The position numbers and the translations under genes are program-made. The notes beneath the pieces were generated by a model. The model was not told where the DNA came from, did no database searches, and saw nothing but the letters and a program-made list of their open reading frames with translations. Positions 28,855-36,600 of a DNA stretch of 38,452 nt are shown here, piece after piece. Every line of letters begins with the position of its first letter. Within the stretch, counting starts at the first letter, position 1. Source of the DNA: Candidatus Woesearchaeota archaeon (lineage in GTDB: Archaea; Nanobdellota; Nanobdellia; Woesearchaeales; ARS49); assembly GCA_002687275.1 (NCBI GenBank), contig NYZT01000043.1:1-38452 (forward strand). The letters are read 5' to 3'.

Positions 28855-30291
28855 TTATGGGATGTGTTTGCTTCTGAGATGTGCGATTAGTGCGGAGGGG
28901 TTGGGTTTTTGGCCGGTGGCGCGCTTGATGAGCTCGTCTGGATCGTAGCGTCTGCCATGCTGGTGGATGTTTTCTTTCAGCCAGTCAGTGAGCCGGGTGA
29001 ACTTGCCCTTGCTAAAGTCGCTTTCCAACTTTAGTTTTTTGTTGGCCTTTTCCCATAGCTGGGCGGCGATCATGGTACCTATGCTATACGTGGGGAAGTA
29101 GCCGAAGCCGTTCGTCCAGTGGATGTCTTGCAAGCACCCTTTGGCGTCGTTGGGCACCTTTAGTCCGAGATATTCTTGCATTCGTGAGTTCCACTCGTCT
29201 GGGATGTCCTTCACCTTGATGGAACCGTCAAATAACCCTCGTTCTATCTCGAAGCGGAGTATGACGTGCATGTGATAGCTTACCTCGTCTGCATTCACCC
29301 TGATGAAGCCGGGAACAACTGCGTTGACATGGCCGTAGCACTGCTCAGGCGTAAGATTCCATCCTTCTTTTTTCAAATGGGGCGAGAGCCAATGCCAGAA
29401 TTCTTTGCCTCGGCTGAGGTGGTTCTCCCATATTCTTGATTGCGATTCGTGCGTTGAGAGGCTGGCTGCATCCCCTTGTGCGGTGCCGTAGTGTTCGTAG
29501 GGTAGTCCTAGGTCGTAGAGTGCGTGTCCGGTTTCGTGGACTGCAGCTAAAATACTCTGGAAGGGTTCTTTTGGGTCGTATCTTGTGGTTATTCTGCAAT
29601 CAACGCAATTTCCTGTGGTGAAGGGGTGGGTGGAGACGTCCATTCTGCCTCGATCCCAGTCAAAGCCCATCTTGGTGGCGACCATGCGACAGATCTTTTC
29701 TTGTTTGGCCACGTCGTACGCTCCCTTAAGTTCGGGCTTGACGTGCCTGTGCTTTAGTAATTGCAGTATGGCTTTTTTGATTTTTTTGAAGTGCACGTCT
29801 ACTTTTTTGCACGTAAGGCTCTCATCGCTGTCTTCAAGGTGGACGTCTAGCGCAAACTTTCGTGGGTTGATGTAGCTGGCGGTTTTTTTCTCAATATCAA
29901 GGATTTTTTGCAGGTGCGGTGCGAACTTCTTAAAATCGCTTTTTGCTCTTGCCTCTCGCCAGACTTCTGTTGCGTGGGTTTTGATTTTGCTGGCGTGTGC
30001 CACGTGTTCTGTGGGCACCTTGGTTGCTTTGCGGTATTCTTTTTCGAGTGTTTTGAGGTTGACGCTTTGTGCTTCGTTTAGTTTTTCTTTTTTTGTCTGG
30101 CGTATGAGCTTGCCTATTTGTTTGCTGGTGAACATGTCGTGCACCACAGAACTTAGCGCTGCGAACTGGTGGGCGCGCATCTCAATCCCTCTTTTGGGCA
30201 TCATGACCTCTTGGTCCCAGCCGAGTATGCCGCCTGCACTGCCTAGATAGCAAACGTTCCTGATCTTGTCAAAGAGTTCTTTGTAGGGCAT
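28855..30291 (-). CDS. M32 family (Taq-type) metallocarboxypeptidase
   Basis: A 478-residue zinc carboxypeptidase that trims C-terminal residues from peptides, probably cytosolic. It has the zinc motif HETGH (252-256), followed by ALYDLGLPYEHYGTAQGDA, and THESQSRIWEN with the third ligand Glu282. Conserved VNADEVSYHMHVILRFEIE and GCLQDIHWTNGFGYFPTYSIG complete the family signature. The length is slightly short of the usual ~500. TATA (GATATAAAAGC, 30310-30320) lies about 25 bases upstream of ATG. Such peptidases would recycle scavenged peptides. Confidence 0.92.
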   Translation of the reverse strand: MPYKELFDKIRNVCYLGSAGGILGWDQEVMMPKRGIEMRAHQFAALSSVVHDMFTSKQIGKLIRQTKKEKLNEAQSVNLKTLEKEYRKATKVPTEHVAHASKIKTHATEVWREARAKSDFKKFAPHLQKILDIEKKTASYINPRKFALDVHLEDSDESLTCKKVDVHFKKIKKAILQLLKHRHVKPELKGAYDVAKQEKICRMVATKMGFDWDRGRMDVSTHPFTTGNCVDCRITTRYDPKEPFQSILAAVHETGHALYDLGLPYEHYGTAQGDAASLSTHESQSRIWENHLSRGKEFWHWLSPHLKKEGWNLTPEQCYGHVNAVVPGFIRVNADEVSYHMHVILRFEIERGLFDGSIKVKDIPDEWNSRMQEYLGLKVPNDAKGCLQDIHWTNGFGYFPTYSIGTMIAAQLWEKANKKLKLESDFSKGKFTRLTDWLKENIHQHGRRYDPDELIKRATGQKPNPSALIAHLRSKHIP

Positions 30292-30327
30292 GAATCTTTG
30301 CGCGTGTCTTGATATAAAAGCTTATGG

Positions 30328-30888
30328 TTATAACAATTCGGATATGTGCTGTGCGCGTTGTTCTAACGTGTCTGCGATGACCAGATGGGGGTTCTTTCGT
30401 GAGGCAACTTTCCCGATGAGGAACGCGGCACCTGCTGCAGTGATTGTTGGAATGAGAAGGTGGTGATAAAATAGTTGGATTGCTTGTGGAGGTATTTTTT
30501 GATATGCGACGAGTAAGTGTCCTGCGATAATGTGTGCGAGTCCAATCGCTGAACTCGTCCATGCTATGTTTTTGAAGAAGTTAGAGGGTAGGGGCGTGAT
30601 GGAGATTTCTTGATATTCTCTTTTTACGCGGCCAGCAATCGTGGCCTGGAGGTCTAAATTGTAGATAGGTATGCCTGCGTTGTGCGTCACGCCTGCAAAT
30701 ATTCGAAACTCCTCATCATCTATGACGTCTTTAAGTGCATATTTTTTCCCTACGCCTTGAGCGATTTGGTCATGAACGTTTCTAAGCGTGCTGGATACTT
30801 GTGGTTGTGCTTGGACAATAAAGTTGCCAAGCTGAGCAACTGATTCATCATGTGATCCTTCAAGAAGTGAATGGTAAGCAGGCATCAT
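30328..30888 (-). CDS. membrane protein with two helices (186 aa)
   Basis: A soluble helical N-terminal half (about 1-100) is followed by two hydrophobic segments (about 108-128, NIAWTSSAIGLAHIIAGHLL; about 142-160, HHLLIPTITAAGAAFLIG) and a charged tail. It overlaps the upstream winged-helix gene by four bases, so it is the third gene of a three-gene operon (membrane protein, winged helix, this gene). No family recognised. Confidence 0.55.
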   Translation of the reverse strand: MMPAYHSLLEGSHDESVAQLGNFIVQAQPQVSSTLRNVHDQIAQGVGKKYALKDVIDDEEFRIFAGVTHNAGIPIYNLDLQATIAGRVKREYQEISITPLPSNFFKNIAWTSSAIGLAHIIAGHLLVAYQKIPPQAIQLFYHHLLIPTITAAGAAFLIGKVASRKNPHLVIADTLEQRAQHISELL

Positions 30889-31139
30889 ATCCCGAACGCT
30901 ACGGTAAGATCCTTTAATTCTTTGTATCTTTGTAAGAACTGGTAGCCCTTGTCGGATAGTTGGAACTGCTTTTTGCCGTCTTTTTCATTGACGCTTTCTT
31001 CCATGAGGCCCTTCTCGCGTAGTTCCTTGACGTAGCTTTGTAGGCGTTTGTAGGAGAGGTTGCTCTTGTAGAGTAGGTGGGTGGGTATGATCTTTTCTCT
31101 TTCTGCTATGATGCCAAGAATATCAAAGATGATATCCAT
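30885..31139 (-). CDS. small winged-helix regulator
   Basis: An 84-residue archaeal winged-helix protein (HTH_45-like): IIPTHLLYKSNLSYKRLQSYVKELREKGL, wing KKQFQLSDKGYQFLQRYKEL. It may start at the GTG 31154, which overlaps the upstream stop, or the ATG 31139. It is co-transcribed with the membrane proteins on either side. A single-domain winged helix next to a multi-pass membrane protein suggests a membrane-linked regulatory unit, but no direct evidence. Confidence 0.7.
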   Translation of the reverse strand: MDIIFDILGIIAEREKIIPTHLLYKSNLSYKRLQSYVKELREKGLMEESVNEKDGKKQFQLSDKGYQFLQRYKELKDLTVAFGI

Positions 31140-31143
31140 TCTC

Positions 31144-31767
31144 TCACGCTTCACTCTTGCCCACCTTCCTCATTTGGACGAACAGCGTACCGTAGCCGAT
31201 GAATTGTAGCACGTGTCCTACCTCAGTTAGTGGGTAGAACAGGCTTACCAAGAACAATAGTTGTGCGACGCTGATGCACAAGAACGCGATGAATGCGTAG
31301 CGAGCGATGCCGCCTCTTTTTTGGGTGTTGTCAAAGAAGTCCCAGGCAATCACTGCAGTATATAGGAATGTTGCTAGGTAGAAGCTCTTGTAGTACAGGT
31401 TGGAAAAGTACAGGAGCAGGATGGTTAGCAAATACATGAGTCCTACGGTTCTGGCCCTATCCCCTTTCAAGTATAGCACCAAGGCAAACGCGCCTATCGT
31501 GGCGAGTATGAAGCTGGCATAGCCAAGCTTGAAAATGAAGGGGTCAAAACTGTAGGAAACGAGTAAGTTTGTGATGATTCTTACGATGCCCCCGGCTGCT
31601 AGCAAGAAGAAGGCAAGACTCCACGTCATGTACTTCTTTTCCTGGCTAAAGTGGAACGCGCGATAGCTCATCACGCACACGCTGAGCGCGAATAGTGCGC
31701 TGATGAGTCCTAGCACGCTGTCTGCTGGGAAGAACCATTCAGGACTTAGACCTAAGACTTGCACCAT
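31144..31767 (-). CDS. multi-pass membrane protein (six to seven helices)
   Basis: A 207-residue protein that is nearly all membrane helices, with short basic loops (HFSQEKKYMTW, LKGDRARTVG, NTQKRGGIARY). The general shape is that of small archaeal seven-helix proteins found beside winged-helix genes. No retinal lysine context or transporter motif is evident. TATA CTTTTTAAAGC (31789-31799) and GGAAGG six to eleven bases before ATG mark the operon start. Confidence 0.65.
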   Translation of the reverse strand: MVQVLGLSPEWFFPADSVLGLISALFALSVCVMSYRAFHFSQEKKYMTWSLAFFLLAAGGIVRIITNLLVSYSFDPFIFKLGYASFILATIGAFALVLYLKGDRARTVGLMYLLTILLLYFSNLYYKSFYLATFLYTAVIAWDFFDNTQKRGGIARYAFIAFLCISVAQLLFLVSLFYPLTEVGHVLQFIGYGTLFVQMRKVGKSEA

Positions 31768-31903
31768 GAGACCTTCCTTTACGCTCCCTTTTTAAAGCTT
31801 GTGAAAGTGTTGTCACGACAGAGTGTCGTGAGATCCAATCCGTATCAGTCTTTAACAAGCTATATTTAAGCAAGCGCCTGCCATGCCGTAGGAGGTGGTT
31901 AGT

Positions 31904-32008
31904 ATGGCTGAACCACGAAAACTAAGCGAAAAACATGCAGTAAGGCAACTGTTAGAGACAGGACAGATAACCATCGAGGAAGCTCTTTTCATCCAACGCC
32001 TCAGGTAG
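31904..32008 (+). CDS. very small protein gene (34 aa)
   Basis: MAEPRKLSEKHAVRQLLETG followed by QITIEEALFIQRLR. A TATA (CTATATTTAAGC, 31860-31871) and an unusually strong GGAGGTG ribosome-binding site seven bases before ATG support expression. A hairpin with a T-tract follows three bases after the stop. The peptide is one predicted pair of charged helices with no signal or membrane segment. It has no recognised family. Confidence 0.6.
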   Translation: MAEPRKLSEKHAVRQLLETGQITIEEALFIQRLR

Positions 32009-32011
32009 ACC

Positions 32012-32040
32012 GCACCTTTTTAAGGTGCTTTTTTATTTTT
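32012..32040 (+). terminator. hairpin plus T-tract, with the next gene's TATA in its stem-loop
   Basis: GCACCTT-TTT-AAGGTGC (32012-32028) followed by TTTTTTATTTTT looks like an intrinsic terminator for the 34-aa gene. The CTTTTTAAGG in its centre is also a TATA about 26 bases before the ATG at 32047, so one element could end one transcript and start the next. Confidence 0.55.
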
Positions 32041-32046
32041 GTTTAT

Positions 32047-32322
32047 ATGCGTGAGTTGCCAAGACAGTATCATCTTGCTAATGGCGAGCTTGAACAGTTA
32101 AACACCGCCGCAAGAAATGCGGGGTTTTTCCCCTTAGCGCCGAGCGATTTCTTTAAGGAAACCCAATACCGAACTGAGGACAGAACAGTCGTTGGTAGTC
32201 ATAGCGGACTAACCGGCATTCTACGTGTGCGAGCTACTGACCACCAACTGCAAGGGGTGTTCGCGGTGATGGTGGCTAGCTTCTACGAAAAAAGCGTTGG
32301 GAAGAATACTGAGCTAGCATAA
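32047..32322 (+). CDS. unidentified small protein (91 aa)
   Basis: A soluble 91-residue protein with a helical start (LANGELEQLNTAARNAGFFPL) and a beta-rich end (GILRVRATDHQLQGVFAVMVASFY). The TATA lies in the preceding hairpin. No family recognised. Confidence 0.5.
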   Translation: MRELPRQYHLANGELEQLNTAARNAGFFPLAPSDFFKETQYRTEDRTVVGSHSGLTGILRVRATDHQLQGVFAVMVASFYEKSVGKNTELA

Positions 32323-32358
32323 TAAACCTTTTTATACTCCAAGTGTTGGGTGCAGGGT

Positions 32359-33288
32359 ATGAAAGCAGCCCTAGCACTTATCTTCCTCATGCTAGCAAGC
32401 ACGGTGTACGCTGCCTGCCCTACTGCCGGCAGTCCGGTGTGTGGCGAGGACGGACGAACCTACGCAAATGCTTGTCAGGCAAGAGAGAGGGGCGTCAGGT
32501 TCACACCCGTAGCTTGCGGTGGCAACCGAGACACGCGTGGTAGACTGGTCGGGGCGGCTGTTGCAACAACAAAATCATTGAGCACGCTAAAACGAGCGGC
32601 TGAGACCGCCCATGAGAACTCCATCAAACGGTGTCTCAAGGCTGGTAAGCAGTGTGATGACGCCGTCAAGAAGTCAAAAGATGCAAAGAAGGCATACCTC
32701 GCTGGCTATGCTAACAAGGCCACAACCGTTCTTGAGCAGTTGAAGGTTAGGATAAGCACGATGTCTTTGAGTAACACTTCGAAAGCGCAGTTTGTCCAAC
32801 GAGTCGAGGACCTCTTAGTAACCGTGCGAGACAACGGCAAGAAGGCAAAGGAACTTGCGGCAACAGCCAAGGCTGCAGACGTCGCAAAGATCAACAAGGA
32901 GCTTGCTGACAGCGTGGTAGAGCTGAACGCAGTCCATCTTGAGTCACAAGCCGCAGTGGCAAGTCAAGCAATAGGCTCGCGAGTGGTAAAGTACGAGGTG
33001 GTGCTGGCAAAGATCCAGGCCGTTGTGGTAAAGAAGAAGAGTTTCAACGAAAGCTTCCAAACGAACATTGACGAAATCCGACTCAAGATTGATGAGATGA
33101 AGGTCAAGCAGACAGCCTTCCCGAAAATGATTCTGGCGGGTGATCCTGGTCTGAAAAAGGAAGCATCTGCAATCCGTACCTTGGTGAGAGGTACGGGAAC
33201 AAAGATTAAGTCATTGATTAGCCGGTTGAACGCCGCCATAAAGTCTCACAACCGTGCTATCGAGAAAAAGAAGAAAGCCGCGAAATAA
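32359..33288 (+). CDS. secreted Kazal-domain protein with long helical tail
   Basis: A 309-residue secreted protein. The signal peptide (MKAALALIFLMLASTVYAA) is followed at once by a Kazal-type serine-protease-inhibitor module (about 20-53): CPTAGSPVCGEDGRTYANAC then QARERGVRFTPVAC. The remaining 250 residues are Lys/Ala/Val-rich helices, probably coiled coil, with a possible CxxxxxxC pair (RCLKAGKQCDD). Kazal modules bind and block serine proteases; in an archaeon it could protect surface proteins from a host's or neighbour's proteases. The ATG at 32359 is favoured over GTG 32350 by TATA CTTTTTATACT (32329-32339). The 3' end overlaps the convergent hydrolase by 32 bases. Confidence 0.75.
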   Translation: MKAALALIFLMLASTVYAACPTAGSPVCGEDGRTYANACQARERGVRFTPVACGGNRDTRGRLVGAAVATTKSLSTLKRAAETAHENSIKRCLKAGKQCDDAVKKSKDAKKAYLAGYANKATTVLEQLKVRISTMSLSNTSKAQFVQRVEDLLVTVRDNGKKAKELAATAKAADVAKINKELADSVVELNAVHLESQAAVASQAIGSRVVKYEVVLAKIQAVVVKKKSFNESFQTNIDEIRLKIDEMKVKQTAFPKMILAGDPGLKKEASAIRTLVRGTGTKIKSLISRLNAAIKSHNRAIEKKKKAAK

Positions 33289-33994
33289 GTTCTTTGGTTT
33301 TTGGCTTGAAGTTATGACCTGCTCCTTTGATGAGCACAAACCTTGCTTTGATCTCTTTGGCTAACTCTTTTGCGTCCTTGACCGGGATTGCCTGGTCGTT
33401 GCTTCCGTGCACGATGAGCACGGGCTTTTTGTATTTTTTCAAAGATTTTTTCACGCTGAGCGTGAAGAACTCATCATAGAAGGCTTTCTTGAGTTTTTTC
33501 TTGTGCACCCAGTCACCAGGAGAGTTGTAGACGATGTGCTTCTTCTCCCAAAAACTTTTGATCTGTCTAGCCGTGAAGTCATAGTTTACCCCCGTATCTA
33601 GCTCATTGATCATGCCTAACAACACCAGCTTGCTCACTCTCTTATCCTTGTGGGCGTAGAGTGCGGCGTCTATTGCTCCGGTTGAATGGCCTACGAGCAC
33701 TAACTGTTTGTACTTGTAGTTTTTTTCTAAAAAGTTGATTGCGTACTTCACGTCTTTGACCTCTTGGCTCATGAGCTTGTCCGCGAACTTGCCTTCGCTG
33801 GTGTCCGAACCGCTGAAGGTGAAGCGCAGGCAAAGAAACCCTTTCTTTGCTAGACCGGTACAAACTCGCTTGCCTGTTCCTCCCATGGCGCCAGGAAAGC
33901 CGTGCAAGAACACTATCGCGGTGGTGTACTTCTTTGGCTCGTGCACGACACCTTGTAAGACCTGTCCCTTGTTGTTTTTGAAGCTTACTTCCAT
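33257..33994 (-). CDS. alpha/beta hydrolase
   Basis: A 245-residue serine hydrolase of the esterase/acylpeptidase-like type. It has oxyanion strand IVFLHGFPGAMGG, nucleophile elbow VLVGHSTGA, acid VHGSNDQAIP and catalytic His GAGHNFKP. No signal peptide, so cytosolic. Substrate is not predictable; the FTFSGSDTSEG segment after strand 4 is like the short-lid esterases. The promoter is less clear than its neighbours' (T/A-rich TATTATTCG around 34012-34020). Confidence 0.85.
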   Translation of the reverse strand: MEVSFKNNKGQVLQGVVHEPKKYTTAIVFLHGFPGAMGGTGKRVCTGLAKKGFLCLRFTFSGSDTSEGKFADKLMSQEVKDVKYAINFLEKNYKYKQLVLVGHSTGAIDAALYAHKDKRVSKLVLLGMINELDTGVNYDFTARQIKSFWEKKHIVYNSPGDWVHKKKLKKAFYDEFFTLSVKKSLKKYKKPVLIVHGSNDQAIPVKDAKELAKEIKARFVLIKGAGHNFKPKTKELISRLSSFSR

Positions 33995-34056
33995 TTTCTA
34001 AATAGGTAATACGAATAATAACCGCACGGTTCTTGTCTGAGCTCCAACACCTTTTG

Positions 34057-34947
34057 CTATTTATATGTTGGGGAAAGCTCGAGACCTAGGCGCTTGCCAA
34101 CAGCAAACAGTGCTTCTTGTTGTTTGTGTTCTTTCATTTGTGCTAGTGCGATGGCGGCCTCGTATCTGTCGCCAGGAAGTTGGTCATCCAGCATGGTGAG
34201 CACTGCGTCAGCGCTCCTATATTCTGGTGATTCTTCTGCATCCGCCCGCCATATTCTTTTGTCAAGATGCTTGCACATTTGGGACAGAGCAAAGTTGGAC
34301 ATGCTCACCATCTCATGATCGCGCGTGCCTGAGTACAGCAGGCCTGCCACGTTCTGTTTTTTGTACTGTGCTGTGGTGCTTGACTCCAAGAATCTTACCC
34401 AGTCCGGTATCTTTGTCTTACTGAGCCGCTCGATCCTTCTTGGCTGCGCGGCCATGTAGGCTAGCTCCCGGTGCAGGAGCACCTCCTGGCAGTAATGCAC
34501 AAACCATTGTTCCCTGTTGGGATCTTCTTTGTGTTTTTTGTGGAAGGCCCTCCACGCTCTCCAGTAAAAAAATTCGCTTGCGGCGGAGAAGAACTCGCTT
34601 GTCGCTCCCTCCTCCCGGGCATCTTTGGCAAGCTTGTTCAGTCTTTGTGGGTTCCTAAAGTTGCGTTCCAACCTTTCTTCATGGATAAAGAGTTTCTTTG
34701 CAGCTCTTTTCAACACGTCTAGGTTGATGTAGACGAGCCTTCCGTCCTGCATGGATGCTGCGTTTCTCTCGACCCATAACGGATACTTGAAGGAGGGTCT
34801 TGAGGCTACCACACCATAGGTCAGGTTCTTTCCAAGAAGGCTTGTTTGGCTGAGTATGCGCTGTTCTAGTCTTGGAGGCTCGGTTTTTTGTGTGTGGCTG
34901 CATCCTATCGCGGCTAGCAGTCCGAGGGCTAGAATCAAGCGGGGCAT
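34057..34947 (-). CDS. lipoprotein of unknown function (296 aa)
   Basis: A signal with lipobox (LGLLAAIGCSH, Cys16) is followed by a mostly helical protein, with an Arg/Trp-rich central region (SEFFYWRAWRAFHKKHKEDPN, WFVHYCQEVLLHRELAYM). The gene overlaps the end of the upstream PIN-like gene by 13 bases, so the two are probably co-transcribed. The His/Glu pair HRELAY is not in a recognisable HExxH. Function unknown. Confidence 0.6.
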   Translation of the reverse strand: MPRLILALGLLAAIGCSHTQKTEPPRLEQRILSQTSLLGKNLTYGVVASRPSFKYPLWVERNAASMQDGRLVYINLDVLKRAAKKLFIHEERLERNFRNPQRLNKLAKDAREEGATSEFFSAASEFFYWRAWRAFHKKHKEDPNREQWFVHYCQEVLLHRELAYMAAQPRRIERLSKTKIPDWVRFLESSTTAQYKKQNVAGLLYSGTRDHEMVSMSNFALSQMCKHLDKRIWRADAEESPEYRSADAVLTMLDDQLPGDRYEAAIALAQMKEHKQQEALFAVGKRLGLELSPTYK

Positions 34948-35606
34948 GGTGCCTCCTTTGGCTTACTTATGACGCCTGTCTCTTTCAGATAAGCTATTCG
35001 CGCCTGATAGTCCTCTTCTCCATACCACGGGATGAATAGTCCTGCGAGTGGGTGCATGCACCAGGGACGTACGAGCCTTTTTTTGGGAGTGATGCATGCT
35101 GGCGCTCTTCCCTCTAGGAATTCTGTGTTGATGGTGAGTATCATGTCGCACAGTTTGTGGTCTGCGGTAGCAAGCACGGGCCTCGTTCTTGGGAGGAGGT
35201 AGGCGCGTGCTGCAAGCCGGACGTCTGTGACGTCGCTTGGTTTGTTACCCATGACGCCAACCTCTAGGGCTATGTCCTTTATGTAGTCAAACGCTTCCTT
35301 AAATCCTTCGGGTTCTGGTCTCCTGCTCTCTGCCACCAGCGTCATGAGCCGGTCATGTTCTGCAATGTGAGGAATGCTTTTTGCTTCGGAATACACTCGC
35401 GGGTCAGTGATAGGTATCCGCGTTTCAAGCCCAGTGATCAGGTCCTCTCTGTGCGCCTCCTGCTGTGATTTGCTTGACATAGGTATGCTAAGAATGTTTG
35501 TGTCGAAGACGATGTGGCATCTCTGTATGAGTCTGGAGAAAATGAAATATTTTTCGGGTGGGTGAATATATGCGCTGCTATGCGCTGGATTCGGCGTCTC
35601 ACTCAT
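34935..35606 (-). CDS. PIN-like domain protein, paralogue 1
   Basis: A 223-residue predicted nuclease of the PIN fold. The first acidic strand is HIVFDTNILSIPM, a mid-helix acidic patch is VTDVRLAARAYLL, and the third is RPVLATADHKLCDMIL, giving the usual scattered Asp metal site. It aligns with the gene at 35662 in these blocks and in a shared C-terminal extension (INTEFLEGRAP, RPWCMHP). No VapB-like antitoxin is adjacent, so it is not a standard VapC. TATA GGTTTAAAAG (35628-35637) is about 25 bases upstream. Possibly an RNA-processing enzyme. Confidence 0.65.
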   Translation of the reverse strand: MSETPNPAHSSAYIHPPEKYFIFSRLIQRCHIVFDTNILSIPMSSKSQQEAHREDLITGLETRIPITDPRVYSEAKSIPHIAEHDRLMTLVAESRRPEPEGFKEAFDYIKDIALEVGVMGNKPSDVTDVRLAARAYLLPRTRPVLATADHKLCDMILTINTEFLEGRAPACITPKKRLVRPWCMHPLAGLFIPWYGEEDYQARIAYLKETGVISKPKEAPCPA

Positions 35607-35661
35607 GAGATAACTACATGGAGCGGGTTTAAAAGTATTAGGGAGTTCGCTGAGAATCTCG

Positions 35662-36483
35662 CTATTCTTCCCAGAATATCCGCCAGCTCTGGTTTCTGGT
35701 GTCTATGGCTTCTTGTTCTTCGCTTGAGATGGGCTCGCCGAAGAGGCGATACTCGTCAGGCATGAAGGGCTTTTCATGTTTCGGGTCGAACCCTCCCACC
35801 GCTCCGTAGGTATCGAAGCGTTCTTGCAGGTTGTCCATGCTGTGATAGGGGAAGAAGGCTGCGGCCTGTTGGTTAAAGCACCAGGGCACGGGCAGTTTTC
35901 CGGGGATTTGGATGTATTCGGGTGCTTGGCCATCCCTTATTTGGTCGTTAATGTTGAGCACGAGCTGGCAAAGTTTTCTGTCTGCCGTCGCGAGCACGGG
36001 TCGTTGTTTGAATTCGGGAACCGGTCTCTCTGATCCGTCTTGGCGTTGTTGTGGCGTTCCGCAGAGGTATAGAAACGCGGTGAGGTCGAGGTCGGTGAAA
36101 TGGCCGTACTGGTTGGGCAGCTTCACGTCAAGATCCATCGCGTGGGGTGAGATCCACTGGACGAGATTATAAAATTCAAAGGGCACTCTGAGGTCCACGT
36201 GGCGATCCACGGCTTCGAGCGTGTTCCGCCTTGGATATGTAGGTATCTCGCTCAACAATTTTGTTCCTTCTGCCCTTACTTGTGGCACGGTGGCGCACCG
36301 GAATCTTGGGACGCCGAACAGTATCCGTCGTAGGTGCCCTCCGTAGTGTACCATGCGTTCTTGTGGGGCGTTGGTCGCGTCCAGCACGCTCGTGTCAAAC
36401 ACGCAATAACGCCTTCTGACCAAGGTCTCAAAATCTACCACCAAGTCCTCAATGTGGTCTTCGTATGAAAGGTCTTTACTCAC
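35662..36483 (-). CDS. PIN-like domain protein, paralogue 2
   Basis: A 273-residue homologue of the previous protein: CVFDTSVLDA, FTDLDLTAFLYLCG and RPVLATADRKLCQLVLNIND mark the PIN-like core. An insertion of about 45 residues lies between the first and second blocks, and the shared C-terminal extension reads VPWCFNQQAAAFFPYHSMDNLQ. It starts with GTG at 36483, leaderless behind TATA GGTTTAAAAG (36504-36513), whose flanks match those of the paralogue's promoter. The pair looks like a tandem duplication including the promoter, then diverged. Confidence 0.65.
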   Translation of the reverse strand: MSKDLSYEDHIEDLVVDFETLVRRRYCVFDTSVLDATNAPQERMVHYGGHLRRILFGVPRFRCATVPQVRAEGTKLLSEIPTYPRRNTLEAVDRHVDLRVPFEFYNLVQWISPHAMDLDVKLPNQYGHFTDLDLTAFLYLCGTPQQRQDGSERPVPEFKQRPVLATADRKLCQLVLNINDQIRDGQAPEYIQIPGKLPVPWCFNQQAAAFFPYHSMDNLQERFDTYGAVGGFDPKHEKPFMPDEYRLFGEPISSEEQEAIDTRNQSWRIFWEE

Positions 36484-36600
36484 CCGTTCTTAAGCTAACA
36501 CAGGTTTAAAAGTGTTCGGGTGCGAGAGCGGCAAACCACCCCCTCTTTCGTTTTTAAATGGGGAGGTCATTCTTTTAAACGATGGTTAACGTGGCGGTTT

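Noticed and set aside
35912-36172. plus-strand open frames opposite the second PIN-like gene
   Set aside because: They are antisense shadows with no promoter. The minus-strand frame has family motifs and a well-placed TATA.
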